Assembly (NCBI GenBank): GCA_964016985.1
Contig: OZ024831.1
Coordinates: forward strand, 19,826,195 to 19,890,194
Length of the DNA stretch: 64,000 nt
Direction of reading: 5' to 3'
Origin: Anodontia alba
Lineage: Eukaryota > Mollusca > Bivalvia > Lucinida > Lucinidae
Shown here: positions 45,214 to 57,051 of the stretch, one piece after another
How positions within the stretch are numbered: position 1 is the first letter of the stretch
How the letters are laid out: each line of letters opens with the position of its first letter
Position numbers and translations under genes: made by a program
Notes under the pieces: generated by a model
The model's database searches: none
Told to the model about the DNA's origin: nothing
What the model saw: the letters and a program-made list of their open reading frames with translations, nothing else

Positions 45214-45920
45214 CTTTTCAAATCAAGTTTTTTGCAATAATTTTTTTAAATATACCTTTTTGTGAAAATAATTCCTGGATAAAAGTTGTAGAGGGAGAAA
45301 GGTGCAGACATCCCAGAGAGGTTTCAAGTTTGAAATATCAATAGGTTTCACAATAATCAAAGATTTTATGATTTTCTGAACTTCTGTAGAATTTTGAAGT
45401 CAAAGAGCACTGCCCCTACACACCTCAATGATTGTCTAAATTAAAGACAGAACAGATTGCTTTGACATGAAGAAGTGGGTTTTTTCTACTATGGTCTTCA
45501 TAAAACTCACGTTATTGAACACCATTATAATTGCCTAAGATGAGTCTAAGAGGAGCTCAGTGTGCAAGTTATCTTGAAGAGAAAAGGAAAAACCCAGCTA
45601 AAAGCTCTGTTTCGCTTACAAAAATTAAAGCCAAGGTTGAATGAATGCTTATGAATAGCAATGAAATATCAAGTATTAAGCGATGACTGACTATCAGTAG
45701 TATACATTACCTGAACAACGCATGTGGATGTCAATCACAAACTTACAAAATCTGTGGAATTTTATATTTTGAAAATGTCCATCAGTGTTCAGCAAAACTA
45801 ATCAATGCTCTGTCCATGGAATTTTTTGGAGATACTGCCACCTATCTTTCTCTACAACTTTTATCTTGGATAGTTTCATGAAAATAATATTTAATATTGT
45901 GAAAATCTAATTTGAAAAAG
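45214..45920. mobile_element. Possible old DNA transposon with ~85-bp inverted arms
   Basis: The left arm contains GATAAAAGTTGTAGAGGGAG and AAGGTGC. The right arm near 45832 contains CCTATCTTTCTCTACAAC and TTTATCTTGGATAG. The outer parts (CTTTTCAAAT... / ...ATTTGAAAAAG) also pair imperfectly. The ~530 bp between have no coding frame. Target duplication not identified. Confidence 0.4.
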
Positions 45921-46719
45921 ATAAAAGGTCGAGTTTAATATACATGAATCAGTCTTCGCAAAAAAGAGCAAGACTGCCAGACAAAACTGGCATTTTTTTC
46001 ATTTTGTCCTACAAAAACTGTTAGTCTGTCCTGTGAATCTTAGCAAAGAAAATAATATTCTGACAACAAATATGCCTTCAGTCCTGCAGATATTTATTGG
46101 TCCTGCAAAAGATTACAGTCTGTCTGACAGCTGTCCTGCATCAGTAGAAAAGATTTTGCGAAGACTGATAAATAGCTTTTTATATAAAATTTTAAGTCTA
46201 TTACCTTGGCCTTAGTATCAGACAAGTTGTAAGATATTTCTGTTAACCTATAAATCTTGATGCTGCAGGTTTGAATCCTGTGTCTTTAATTTTCTTCTTT
46301 TTTTTTCCTTTTTTTAGAATTTAATTTTTACACATTGCACAAATTCTTACCTATGCTTGCAAAAATGGTTCAAGTAAGATCCTAAATCCTACCGAGAAAA
46401 CATACATATATTTTATTCTTTTCACTCATCCTTGGACCATTCAAAATCACACATCACTTTTCCTGAAAGCCTGAGTTCATGCTGTCATTCTTATTTGCTG
46501 CAGAACCACCAATGTCCTACCTAATACATTTATATTTTCTGGATTTTTTTATTTGGTATGTAACCTTCTCCATATAAATACAGCTGATTCCAAAGTCAGA
46601 ATTTGATATGGGTTAATAACATATGAAATTCTATATAAGAGTAAATATCCTAAAATTTCAGACACTTTATACTATACTCTTTTGCTTAAATATCACTTTT
46701 ATGTATTTTTCCCATTGAA

Positions 46720-46925
46720 GCCTGGAGACCCCTTAAGTGAGAACTGGCAAACACTACAGACCAGATCAGATGCAGCAGAATGCAGTCTGATCAGGGTCTC
46801 CACTGTTTGCAAATAGTTCAACCATTTTTCTTTAGGAATATCTACATCATGACATACCTAAAATTGAAAATGGACTCTTCCAATATATAGTGTGGGAGAG
46901 GTTATTCAGTCTTAAATGTGTTAAC
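46720..46925. mobile_element. Family C MITE, copy 6
   Basis: CATTGAAGCCTGGAGACCCC, hairpin GATGCAGCAGAATGCAGTC, and TCTTCCAATATATAGTGTGG to ATGTGTTAAC. The left terminus is decayed. Confidence 0.6.
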
Positions 46926-47154
46926 AAACCATCTGATAAAATGGCAAATAGTGTAGACCCTGAACATCTGGGTCTTCAATGTTTGCGTATACCAATTTGT
47001 CACAAAGGTTGGTGTACAAAATTTTAGGACAATAGGATATGCTGTTTTTATACAGTTACTTGTATCGAAACAGAAGTATTTATGTGCTAGCAGAAGAAAA
47101 ACTGTAATGACTATTGGTGTATGATAGAAAGAGAATTTACCTATAAAGCAGAAT

Positions 47155-47395
47155 ACAGTAATGACCCTAAGTATTGGGACAGACAGGCCTGAGCAAACAG
47201 TGTAGACCCAGATCAGATGCCACAGAACAACAGCAGAAATGGCATCTGATCAGGGTCAACATTGTTTGCCACTCGTCCAGCAATATTTTAAATACATCAT
47301 TAGGTAGTAGAATAGACTTTTATAAATTATAGGACAAGTACGGTAAGGAGTTAAGATGTCCCAATATTTAGAGTAAATACGGTAATATCTGCATC
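47155..47395. mobile_element. Family B repeat, copy 6 (best preserved)
   Basis: Ends TACAGTAATGACCCTAAGT and TTTAGAGTAAATACGGTAAT are inverted relative to each other. The core is CAAACAGTGTAGACCCAGAT with GCCACAGAACAACAGCAGAA tip and GGCATCTGATCAGGGTC. It contains AGGAGTTAAGATGTCCC, the TTAA site where family A inserted in the copy at 7920. Confidence 0.65.
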
Positions 47396-48088
47396 ATTTA
47401 CATAGACGGAATATTTTGGGTGAAGTTCACTGTTAATAGCTGCACTGCAAAAAGTAAAAAAAGTCTTCAAGCAAAATGTAAAGGCTCAGAGTAGTCTGTG
47501 CCATAATTCCAGATAATGAGAGTATTCAGAAGATCATTTTTGTTGTTCTGTACAAAAACATTTACTGCCTTGGCCAAAACATACTACACAGTGTAGATAG
47601 ATACAGCAAATAGAATATATCCCGACTGGACAGTGAGGACTGCCAGGGCAATCTGGCACTGCACTGTTTATATTTGCTCAAAGGCCTCTTTTCTCTTCAG
47701 ACAACCCAAATAAGTAAGGCAAAAGAAATACACAGATGAACTATAGCTCCAGATAAAAGGAATAATCAGATATTTATACTTATTTCTCCAAGAGAATGTG
47801 TGTTATGGGTACTTATCATACATTTATTAGAAAATATGTTCATTTTGCTTATGTGATACTAACATGGCTTTCAAGCATATATCACTCTTGTGGAGAGCAA
47901 AAGTGTGATAATAGGTCACCTGGGTGATACTCTTTTTTGCCCAGACAAAAACCCCATATCACCAGGTCACGTGGGTGATACGGATTTTTTGCACAGGCAA
48001 AAAACCTGTATCACCACATTCGGAGCACTCGGCGGGCTTGCATTTGACTCTGCAAACAATATCAAATAGGCAAACTTGTCAGAAAGAA

Positions 48089-48232
48089 AAATGCATGATA
48101 AATAGATTATGACATGGCAATTTTCATATCATACTCGATATCCTCGAACCATATCAGCCCTCGGGCCTTCGGGTTGATATGGGGTATGATATGAAAATTG
48201 CCATATAACAATCTCTATTTATCATACATGCT
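48089..48232. repeat. Long near-perfect hairpin
   Basis: Arms CATGATAAATAGATTATGAC ... GGCAATTTTCATATCATAC and GTATGATATGAAAATTGCC ... CTATTTATCATACATG, with tip AGCCCTCGGGCCTTCGGG. Probably a MITE; only one copy seen here. Confidence 0.7.
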
Positions 48233-48317
48233 TTGCCACAGCAATTCTAATCGATCTCTATACAATATGTTTCCATTTATCTGTGGCACTAAATGAGTTT
48301 TAGTTAAGCTCATTGTA

Positions 48318-48612
48318 TTGAGGTTTTAGAGCCTAGTCAACCCAATGGGGTCATGTTGAGCCTGGTCAGTTCACCTAACCACACTTTGCTGGGCAGGCTT
48401 AGTCCTCTTAGTGGTTATGCAGAATTGTGCACATTCTTTCACTAGAAACTGACAACTGCCCTACTTGAATCAGCAGCAGGGAGAGAATGACCATAGAAAG
48501 TATTTCATGATCAATCTCCACGAAAGAATGTTGCCGACCTGGCGGGGGTCAAACCTGCAACCTCCTGATCACCAGTTGGACACGCATCCAACTGAGTCTC
48601 CGAGGTCGGCCA
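48318..48612 (-). mobile_element. SINE S1 copy
   Basis: Tail TTGAGGTTTTAGAGCCTAG, body, and tRNA-like head with GAGACTCAGTTGGATGCG (A box) on the minus strand. Moderately decayed. Confidence 0.75.
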
Positions 48613-49016
48613 ATATGTTTCCGGAGAAAAATGTTTGACAAATGTCTGTGGAGTATCTGGAGCTATAAGAACTCTTAAGTGGTGTGATTTAAGCTAGTTA
48701 TACAAATATTTACAAACAGAAAGACTACAGCCTTCACAATCAAACTGCACAAGCTTTACCAGAAATTCATTTCCCTGAGAATGTAACTAAAACAAGCAGA
48801 AAGAAACATGCATAATATACATGATGCTGAAATATCACATTTTTAAGGGGAATGGATATACTTTCAAAATTGTTTTTTGCAACCTTCCAAAAATGAGTCT
48901 TCCCTAAAAGGGAAGAAAAGCACACATCAAATTTGTCTCCCTTGTAAAAACAACTGATAACCTACATGTTGTACAGAGGAATTTTATGGTGTATTCAGTG
49001 ATAATACTGGGATATT

Positions 49017-49205
49017 TTTTTCTTATTTCTCCATAAAAACATATGTTGTGGGTACTCATTAGAAGTGCCTTGATGAGGCACTTCTAATGAGTACCCACAA
49101 CATATGGTTTTATTCTTCATATCAACATGTGGGTACTCATCTGAAGTGCACTGGTGAGGCACTTCTAATGAGTACTCACAACATATATTTTTAAAGAGAA
49201 CAGAA
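49017..49205. mobile_element. Hairpin MITE, family E, copies with tandem palindromes
   Basis: A perfect foldback (TTGTGGGTACTCATTAGAAG / CTTCTAATGAGTACCCACAA) is followed directly by a second half-unit, GGGTACTCATCTGAAGTG and CACTTCTAATGAGTACTCAC. Two hairpins in series are unusual for this family. Confidence 0.6.
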
Positions 49206-49375
49206 GAAAATTATCCCATAATTATCACCAAATACTCCTTTTTAACAATTCTTCTGAATTGTACTAAGCATATCCAGTCCCCTTATGTAAAACAGAGCTT
49301 ATGTATGATACCCTGATCAGCCTGAATATTCACAAAGCCTTATCATTCTCACTCAACATTAATTAATCAGTATAG

Positions 49376-49660
49376 ATTGATTGTGTTGGGGTTTAACGAC
49401 ATGTCAACCCTTGAGGGTCATTTTGTGTCGTCTCCCAGAGAAAGGGAGAAAAGAGATAGAAGAGAGAGTAGAGGAGATGAAAGAGAGGGACAGGGAAGAA
49501 AGAGGAACAGGAATGAAAGTGAAGAAACAGAAGAAATAAAAACATTCCCCCTCTACCCTTACCCACTACAAGGATAGCAGGCCCTGCCCAACTGTAAGCC
49601 AATATCAGTTGGACGCCCCAGTGATGTAAGATACACAGCACCTTCACACCACCCGACCAC
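49376..49660 (-). mobile_element. SINE-like element with GTGTTGGGGTTTAACG tail
   Basis: TTGTGTTGGGGTTTAACGAC with GTCAACCCTTGAGGGTCA at one end, interrupted by a purine-rich run (GAGAGTAGAGGAGATG). It then has CTGTAAGCCAATATCAG. The tail resembles the S1/S2 tails in layout, but no tRNA-like head is visible. Confidence 0.4.
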
Positions 49661-50272
49661 CCCCTTAATCAGTATAGACTTATTTCAACTGCCCATATGT
49701 ATATATGTGTGTATGTGTCTGTATTTATGGGAATATATACTCATAATATGTTCATTAAGTATCACTGGACTTAGCTATGGTCCTGTCTAATCTGAATCTT
49801 CCTTTTTTTTTTTGTTTTGTGTGTGTACTCGAACAAGAGTGGTCTCCCTTAAAATGGAAAATACAAGTCCGCAGTAGTTTCTTCCCCTGATGTGAAGACG
49901 ATATATTACACGAGAGCGCCCAGATCACGGTTTGCAGTTACACAACCTGATTTGAGCGATCCCATGTTAGACTAAAAGTAAAAGGAGATTCAGGTCTCTT
50001 AAATACTTGATGATAATAATAATTAAAAAAAAAAAAAAAAAAAAAGGTTCACATCAAGAAAGATCCAAGCTCCTTTGGAAAAAAAAAATAAATAAATAAA
50101 AAAAAATAAAAAATCCATGGATTTACCCATTTGATGATTACTTTGCTCTAAACATATTATGTATGTTTAATGCAATAAAGTTATTGTATATTGTATTGTA
50201 TCAGACTATGAATGTAGCTGATGAGTAATGTGGGAAAAATGCCCTTATCTCATATGTGAACAGGGAAGGTAA

Positions 50273-50868
50273 GGCCAAAAAAAAAAATAGTTGTGTTTCC
50301 GGTTCCCCGACCGACCCTGTGGTTTTGGCGCCGACTGTAAACTTTTTTTTTTTTTCAAGTCGCAAAAAAAAAAAAAAAAAAAAAAAAAAATTAAAAAAAA
50401 AAAAAAATATGTGAGGTGCGCCTTCAACGTCCCATTCGGTTCATTATCGGCGATTCGGTTATTTTACTTTTCCAACATGGCGGCGCCCGTCTGCTGGCCT
50501 TCGAGCGTGGTGGCTATAAAAATGAATAAATGCGACCACCTTGTGACAAAAACTTCATGGTTTCTGTTAGAAACACGAAATTAATTGAGGAAGTTTTCAA
50601 CGATCATCACCCAGGCGCCGAGGGTGACGAGTTTGAGAAAACGTACACCCTGAAATCACAGTGTAAAACTGAACTCAACTCAACGGACACATTTGAGGTG
50701 GAAAACTATCTTACAGTTGGAGAATTAGTAAGTAGGCTGACTGGTGAGTAGGCCCTGATGTTACAAAAAAAAAAAAAAAAGTAAAAAAAAAAAAAAAGTA
50801 AAATCGACCTACCGACCCTATTTTTTTCTAGCCTGGAACCTGAAACACAACTATTTTTTTTTTTGGCC
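50273..50868. mobile_element. Harbinger-like element carrying a first-exon-like segment
   Basis: 596 bp. The left end begins GGCC followed by an A-run, then TAGTTGTGTTTCCGGTTCC; the right end is its inverse, GGAACCTGAAACACAACTA followed by a T-run and GGCC. Both sides are flanked by TAA (50270-50272 and 50869-50871), the 3-bp target of PIF/Harbinger elements. The interior (50411-50757) is not palindromic and looks like a gene 5' region. Confidence 0.65.
50530..50751 (+). CDS. Unrecognised first-exon-like open frame inside Harbinger-like element
   Basis: 73 codons starting MRPPCDKNFMVSVRNTK and containing EEVFNDHHPGAEGDEFEKTY and ENYLTVGELVSRLTG. It is preceded by CAACATGGCGGCGCCC (typical of animal 5' UTR or first-exon sequence) and GGCTATAAAAATG. 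The frame closes at TAG, but ACTG|GTGAGT just before it is a consensus splice donor, so this may be the first coding exon of a longer gene whose rest was lost or lies elsewhere. I do not recognise the protein. Acidic and polar; no signal or membrane segment. Confidence 0.4.
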   Translation: MRPPCDKNFMVSVRNTKLIEEVFNDHHPGAEGDEFEKTYTLKSQCKTELNSTDTFEVENYLTVGELVSRLTGE

Positions 50869-51059
50869 TAATGATGAGCGTGCACATCCATGCAGTCTGA
50901 TCAGGACATTCTCTGGGCATATACTACAGTAGCTATTGATTCTTTAAGTGAACAACAAAGGCCCAGATCAGCCTGCATGAATGCACAGGCTGATCAGGGC
51001 CTGTGTTGTCTGCAAACAGCATAAGGGCTCTTTTCATGCTTTGCACATCAGCTGATTTA

Positions 51060-51273
51060 TTAACCCTTGTCCTGCTGAAGAATTTAAGATACCATGCCTA
51101 CTTCTAATTTTCAGCAAATCAGATTACTTGATCTGCATTGTTGCTATAAATTCATATACTTAATGGCAAACAGTGCAGATCCAGATCAGTTGGCTTCTTC
51201 AGAAGCCAACTGATCTGGATCTACACTGTTTGCAAAGGCAGGGTATATCCGGGTTCAGCATGAGAAGAGTTAA
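51060..51273. mobile_element. Family A MITE, copy 13
   Basis: TTAA-bounded, hairpin-last orientation. Right end AGCATGAGAAGAGTTAA, left end CCCTTGTCCTGCTGAA, intact palindrome. Confidence 0.78.
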
Positions 51274-51529
51274 CTTTTTCTAAATATTCTTACAGAAAAA
51301 ATAAATCATGTGTATTATTCTATCCTCACAAAGTTTCAGAATGTTTACCAAATGCAGACTGAAGGTTCTCTGTGTGAACAGTGTAGACCCTGAACTGGTT
51401 ACATGTATAAACAGGCTGATCTGAGACCATTGTGTCTTAACCTTCTTTTTTACTTGCATCCTCTCATGTGTTGATATTTATCATATAATATACTAAGACA
51501 CATAAAATAAATAATTCATGCAATTTATT

Positions 51530-51860
51530 ACCATATTTACCTAAGTATTCAGATAAATAGACCTGAGCAAACAGCACAGACCCAAATCAGATGCCACAGA
51601 ATGAGGCATCTGGCCCCGTGGTTATAAAACCTTTTTTCATGCTCAACTCAGCTGAGCATGAAATTTTCTCTACTAATAAATATGAAAATGCCAACAATAT
51701 GAAAATGTCAACTGAGTTGAGCATGAAAAAAGTTTTATAACCTCAGGGCCTGATCCAAATTTACACTGTTTGTCACTCATTTAGCAGTTTTAAGCATATC
51801 AAAAAGTAGTAAAATGGACTTTTAGAAAAATAAGATAAGTTCCTATTAGGGTAAATATGG
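51530..51860. mobile_element. Family B repeat, copy 7, interrupted by family M
   Basis: ACCATATTTACCTAAGTATTC and CAAACAGCACAGACCCAAATC on the left; ATCCAAATTTACACTGTTTG and TATTAGGGTAAATATGG on the right. The hairpin is broken after GAGGCATCTG by the family M element. Confidence 0.55.
51612..51750. mobile_element. Hairpin MITE, family M, copy 2, nested in family B
   Basis: 139 bp. Ends GGCCCCGTGGTTATAAAAC and TTTTATAACCTCAGGGCC; arms CATGCTCAACTCAGCTGAG and CAACTGAGTTGAGCATG. Shorter than copy 1 by an internal deletion. Confidence 0.65.
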
Positions 51861-52804
51861 TCATCACTCACTACAGGTAAATGAGTAATTTCCCCTTCTC
51901 AATGGTAAAAATGCAGGCCACCTTTCACACATCAGTGCAGATTCCATGCCTAACCTCTCCCAGCCCCAACTACCTACACAATAAAGTTACCACACAGAAA
52001 GTCTATAACGTAACAGCAAAAACCCTGACTACCCTATTTAAATAAATGTTTAGGATAATTACCGTACATTGTAAGGATATACAGACTCACCAGGATCCTC
52101 AATATTTGTGTTTAGGAAATATTTCAGTTTCCCATAAGAAGCTCCACTTACTTGAATACTATCAAGTAGGGCTCTAGACAGTCACTTTTTTCCTAAACCC
52201 GATTTTTCATATATTTCCATTTACGTCAAGAGGACTCTTCTATCACAACTCTTTGGACTGTTCTATTTCTAATAGCAGGGTGTCTGGTAGACTCTGATTC
52301 TGTGGCATCTGATCTGGGTATGCACTGTTTGCCAATTACCCTTTTTGGGGTTTCCCAACAAAAATGGATTATAGGAAATTTTAACAAGCTCCATTTACTT
52401 AATACAATCAAACAGGGCTTTTTTCATGTTCCCAGATGTCATGAGAATTATCTCACTGAGACTCCTAGAATATATTGCAATGGAGAAAAAACTATCCTAA
52501 TGTTTGTCTCAAAAACTACCATAATGTAGACTCAAATCTATTCCTTTGATCTGAGTCTGCACTGTTTGCTCAGGCATAACTCTCCAAATATTGTTGGATA
52601 AACATGGTAACAAACAATGCATTTATGCATACGTATAATTATATTATACTCATATAATGAAATGTTTTCATTCTAAGAACATTTCTAATGAGTAATCAAC
52701 TTTTATTTACCTAAATATTGTCTGAAGTCAAGAGTGAGTACTCTACTTACCCTAATTATTCAGATACTTAAACTCCTTATCCTACTTATCTTTTAATTCA
52801 GATA

Positions 52805-53330
52805 CGGTAAATGTCCTAAAATTTCAAACACTTCATTCCATACTATTTTGGTCTGTATTTTGCTTTTTTACTGTTGTCTCTTAAAATACTTAGTGGAATG
52901 GCAAACAGTGTAGACCCTGATCAGACTGCTCCTTCAGGAGCAGTCTGATCTGGGTCTGCACTGTTTGCATATGTCATTTTATCAGAATTTTGTTTGTGCT
53001 GAGGTTTTATGGCCCAGTCAAGCGCAGTCAGTTTACCTAGCCACACTTTTACTGGGCAGGCTTGCTCCTCTACGGGGTTAACCAGTATTGTGCACATTCT
53101 TTCACCAGAAACTGACAACTGCCCTTCTTGAATCAGTGGAAGACAAAGAATGACTGTAGAAAATATTTCATGATCAAATCTCCACGAAAGAATGTTGCCG
53201 ACCTGGCGGGGGGGTCAACCCCACAACATCCTGATCAGCAGTTAGATGCCCATCCAACTGAGCCACCGAGGACCACCATTTTGTCGGAAACTTTGGTGTT
53301 CAAATTTTAGAACATTTACCGTAAGTCCAT
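52805..53330. mobile_element. Family B-like repeat (CCTAAAATTT type), interrupted by SINE
   Basis: GGTAAATGTCCTAAAATTTC at the left and ATTTTAGAACATTTACCG at the right. It has a perfect hairpin GACCCTGATCAGACTGCTCC / GGAGCAGTCTGATC. The SINE at 52990 inserted at ATTTTATCAGAA. Confidence 0.6.
52990..53275 (-). mobile_element. SINE S1 nested in family B-like repeat
   Basis: Tail GTTTGTGCTGAGGTTTTATGG, tRNA-like head near 53275 (GTGGCTCAGTTGGATGG on minus). The flanks CATTTTATCAGAA and CATTTTGTCGGAA form a 13-bp target duplication with two changes. Confidence 0.75.
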
Positions 53331-53934
53331 CTTATTACCTGTTTATGTGTCTAAAAAAATGCTAGCTGAGTGGCAGTGTAGACCCTATAAGATGTTCCGC
53401 AGCATTAGTTCTGGAACTACACTGTTTACTCAGTCCTGCTGTCACAATACATAGGGCAAATACAGTATGGGCCGCGCTACGTACAAATGTTTAGGTCAAA
53501 TGTGGTCAGTAAAAGCTAAGATCAGCCTGTACATCTGCACAATAATTCTGATCAGTGTCTTTGTTGTCTGCTTATAGAATCATTGGGGTTATGCAGAATA
53601 TACTGACATACAGAGAGGCACTAGTGATTAACTCTTTCAGCCCCAAAGACCAAAACAGGTACCATTGCCAACTATGTAGATCCAGATGTGATGGCTCATA
53701 ATGAGCCATCTTGTCTGGATCTGCTCTGTTTGCCATTTTGTTCTTCTTTTTTTGACCAGTACCTTGTTTGCAATAATGGACAGGCCAAAGATGAAAGAGT
53801 CCACTTCAGAAACTCTGAAGTGAAAGAGTTAATATCATCTATGTTCCAAAGACACCTCATCCAGTGGCCTGGCTCATATACAGTGGACAGCCTAGACCTG
53901 ACAGGAAAACACAGAGATTCAGGCTGACCTAACT

Positions 53935-54095
53935 ATGTCATAGCTCCAGATAAGAGGCATAATTATAGAGATTATTACTTTTCTGATTTCTCCATGAAAA
54001 CATATGATGAGGGTAGTCATTAGAAACAGCTTACTGGGGAGAAATAAGAAAAATATCAATACTTTTCAACTAATGCCTTTCCTGGAGCTATGTAT
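53935..54095. mobile_element. Hairpin MITE, family E, copy with both outer ends
   Basis: ATAGCTCCAGATAAGAGGC at the left and CCTTTCCTGGAGCTATG at the right show the full termini of family E. The central palindrome is largely lost (GTCATTAGAAACAGC only). Confidence 0.55.
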
Positions 54096-54264
54096 GTATC
54101 AAGGGACATTTTTAAAGTGGTTTGTCAAATAAAGAAGGGTTTAATGAATACAGCAAACCCATAAACAGTGTTGACTATATGGGCTGATCTATGTCTAAGC
54201 TGCTTGCTATGTTAAAGGATTGTTTTTCCATAAGCTGGTTTAATAAACAAACATTTTTACTCAC

Positions 54265-54363
54265 CCTTGCCAGCCAACTTTCATACAGTCTGTCCCACAT
54301 TTCTAGAACCTGTTTCTCTATGTGAGTGTTGTTATCAGTATGACCATTTACCAAGTCTTTAAC
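54265..54363 (-). CDS. TMEM245: TMEM245 exon (MWDRLYESW segment)
   Basis: 99-nt, phase-0 exon of 33 codons. The peptide includes EKQVLEMWDRLYESWLAR, strongly reminiscent of the vertebrate segment with VLQMWDRLYHSW. Two potential N-glycosylation sites (NNT and, at the start of the next exon, NAT) suggest that this loop faces the lumen or outside; that is an inference. The donor is GTGAGT and the acceptor CTGTAG. The intron that follows is the largest in the gene, about 19.6 kb. Confidence 0.88.
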
Positions 54364-54398
54364 CTACAGTAAAGGAGCCGCAATGTCAGAATAATCTA

Positions 54399-54590
54399 CT
54401 TTTGGACATGTGTGCCCATTGAAGATTCAGATCAGTTTGTGCATTTGTGCAGTCTGATCAGTCTTCACTGGGCACATTTTGGATAGCCAAGGATGGAAGG
54501 TTTCATCAGGTGGACAATGGAGACTGATCAGACTGCCCAGATGCAAAGGCTGATTCAAGTCTTTGCTGGGTGTACATGTCAAAATATAAG
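54399..54590. mobile_element. Hairpin repeat, family H, copy 3
   Basis: GGACATGTGTGCCCATTGAAG at the left and CTGGGTGTACATGTCAAAAT at the right, with ATCAGTTTGTGCATTTGTGC and GACTGATCAGACTGCCCAG palindromes. It begins 36 bp upstream of the TMEM245 exon at 54265 (intron side). Confidence 0.5.
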
Positions 54591-54609
54591 TTTTCTCACA
54601 TTTCCACTC

Positions 54610-54890
54610 ATTTTATGGCCGAGTCCACCCAATGGGGTCATGTCAAGTGTAGTCAGTTTTACCTAATCACACTTTTACTGGACAGGCTTAGTCCTCTAAG
54701 CAGTTAACCAGTATTGTGCACATTTTTTTGCCAGAAACTGACAACTGCCTTTCTTGAATCAGTGAAAGGGAGAGAATGACTGCAGCAAATATTTCATGAT
54801 CAAATCTCCACTAAAGAATGTTGCTGACTTGGTCGGGGTCAAACCCGCAACCTCCCGATCACCAGTTGGATGGGCACTGAGGCTGGCTAT
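54610..54890 (-). mobile_element. SINE S1 copy, decayed
   Basis: TTTATGGCCGAGTCCACCC tail, CTGACAACTGCCTTTCTTG body, head with a deletion near GATGGGCACTGAGGCTGGC. Lies 246 bp into the intron. Confidence 0.7.
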
Positions 54891-55156
54891 TAATGGATGG
54901 TCTTCTGTTTGTTTCTCTTCATTTTGTTTGTTCTGTTTTCATAAGATGACTGCTCTGTTGTTTCGAGTCATTCGAACCTTTAGAGACTGTAGCCTTTCCT
55001 GGGTATACAAAATTTACATACTATTTAAGAATAAAAAAGGTCAAAGATCAAACTAGGATCATCATTTGAAGAAACTTGATATTCCTTATGTCCCTGGTGT
55101 TATAACCAATATACTGCCTCAAAAGTTCTCTTGGTTCTTGTTATTTTTACCATATA

Positions 55157-56819
55157 CACTGCAGCGCCGTTATAACGCGGTCGTCGGGAGCCATGAACAC
55201 TGATCGCGTTATACGTGGTCCGCGTTATACTGAACATGACAACCACACCCACTTGCACCACTGCAGTTTCCTCCAGTTATTATGAGATATTACACATTGC
55301 ATGTATGTTATATTGTATGTTCCTTTTTTATTTATTTATTTTTTATTTTTTTTATTGTTGAAACTTTGTGCATGTACCTTACCTGATTACCGTTTTATTC
55401 TTTTAATCCAGTAAATAATAAATTTTTAAGCTTAAATTGTTTTGTTTTCTTTTTGATCATTCAAGGGAACTAACTGCAACAGTCTTGCATTATGGATAAC
55501 TGTGTAATAAACAACGTGTCCTTTACCGGAAATTGCCTTGAGCATGTGCACAGTTGATCTGCGTGTCAAAAAATAACCTTTTTCGCTCCCTGGAAAAATT
55601 CAGCAGATGACAAATTGATGATATTTTTCTTTTTCTTTCTTTCTTTTTTTTTTCCATACAACAACTTTTGTCATGCAAATTTTCTCAAGTTTGAATGCAG
55701 TGTCAAAATCTTGCAGCCTGAGGATATAAGAAAAAAAAAATATTTCTGAAGGTGGTCTGCTAATTATATTCACACAGCATGCTAAGGGTTTAGCAACAGG
55801 TGCAGAAAAAAAATCAATACCAACTGTTGCGTCAGATTAGTAACATGATAAAAGGGACAGGCTTACCTGCTTGGTCAGTTTTTATTGCTGCTGTTGATTT
55901 CTTTCACAATAAAAAAATCTAATCTCAGATATTTTTGTTTTTATAAAGAGCACTGACCAGTCTTAGTTTCATGTTTGCCAGAAAGTACATCTCGTTTCCC
56001 AGCAGTCTATTTCCGTTAACCTAGGGTTTCAGTACTTTTTAACTAAAAAAAAAGACACCTTATCTGGAGCTTTAAGCTGTCTCAGTGTATTCACACTTGA
56101 CCTGTTTCTTTGATCTATTTGGACATGCCGACTGTCATAGCTCCAGATAAGAGGATCTATCCACAGCTCCAGACTAGAGGAGTCTCCACATATTAAATTT
56201 CTTATTTCTCCACGTAAACGTTGGTTGTGTACTCATTGGAAGCGCCTCACTGAGGCACTTCCAGAGAGTACCCAAAACCTACAATTTCATGAAGAAATAA
56301 GGAAAAATAACTGTCTTTTTTAATTAAAAAATAAAAAAAAAGACACCTAATCTGGAGCTATCGACTGTGGCAGTGCATTCACACATGTCACACAAACGGA
56401 TTAATTATCAGACTACCATTACAGCAAAAAGGACAGTGAAGTGTTGATTTATGACTGTGTTAGGATAATTATGTAATTAATTTGTGTTGCGTAAGTTACT
56501 CTTATTATTTCTTTTATTTCTCTTATAATACATGAAAATTATCCTTGAGGGCTGTGCCAGTTACCGTAGTATGGCTTTTAAATGGTGCGCGGACATGATC
56601 TGAAATAGCCTAAAGACAAAAACTGATTAAAAGTTTGGTAAAAAAGAATGAGTAAATCAGCGAGTATATGGTCACGGCTGGCGATTTTTAGACTGCCGCG
56701 TTCCGCGGAAAAAGGGCAACACTTTCAAACTGGTGGGGAAAAAAAACGGGAGCCAAGGCACAACCGCGTTATAACGGTTTCCGCGTTATAAGCGACCGCG
56801 TTATAACGGCGCTGCAGTG
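55157..56819. mobile_element. Large pogo-like non-autonomous element
   Basis: 1,663 bp, TA-bounded. Inverted ends read CACTGCAGCGCCGTTATAAC and GTTATAACGGCGCTGCAGTG, with subterminal CGCGTTATA repeats (CCGCGTTATACTG, CCGCGTTATAAGCG). No transposase frame survives. It contains a family I repeat (~55590-55780) and a family E element (~56130-56370). It lies in the TMEM245 intron between the exons at 54265 and 57052. Confidence 0.8.
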
Positions 56820-57051
56820 TATATGGCAACCATCTTGCTCAATGAAGTTATACCACTGGAACACTTTCAATCCCCCGTTCAACAGAAGGCTCCACAAGAA
56901 ATTTGGTGAAAATTGGGCTAGTGGTTTCTAAAGAGGTCATTAAATGGTATCATGATTTTATACACATATATAGCCCAAGGGCAAGGGCAAATGGCCCTTG
57001 TGGGGGTAAAATTGTCTGTACTTATTTCCCTTAAATAAAACACATTGTTAC

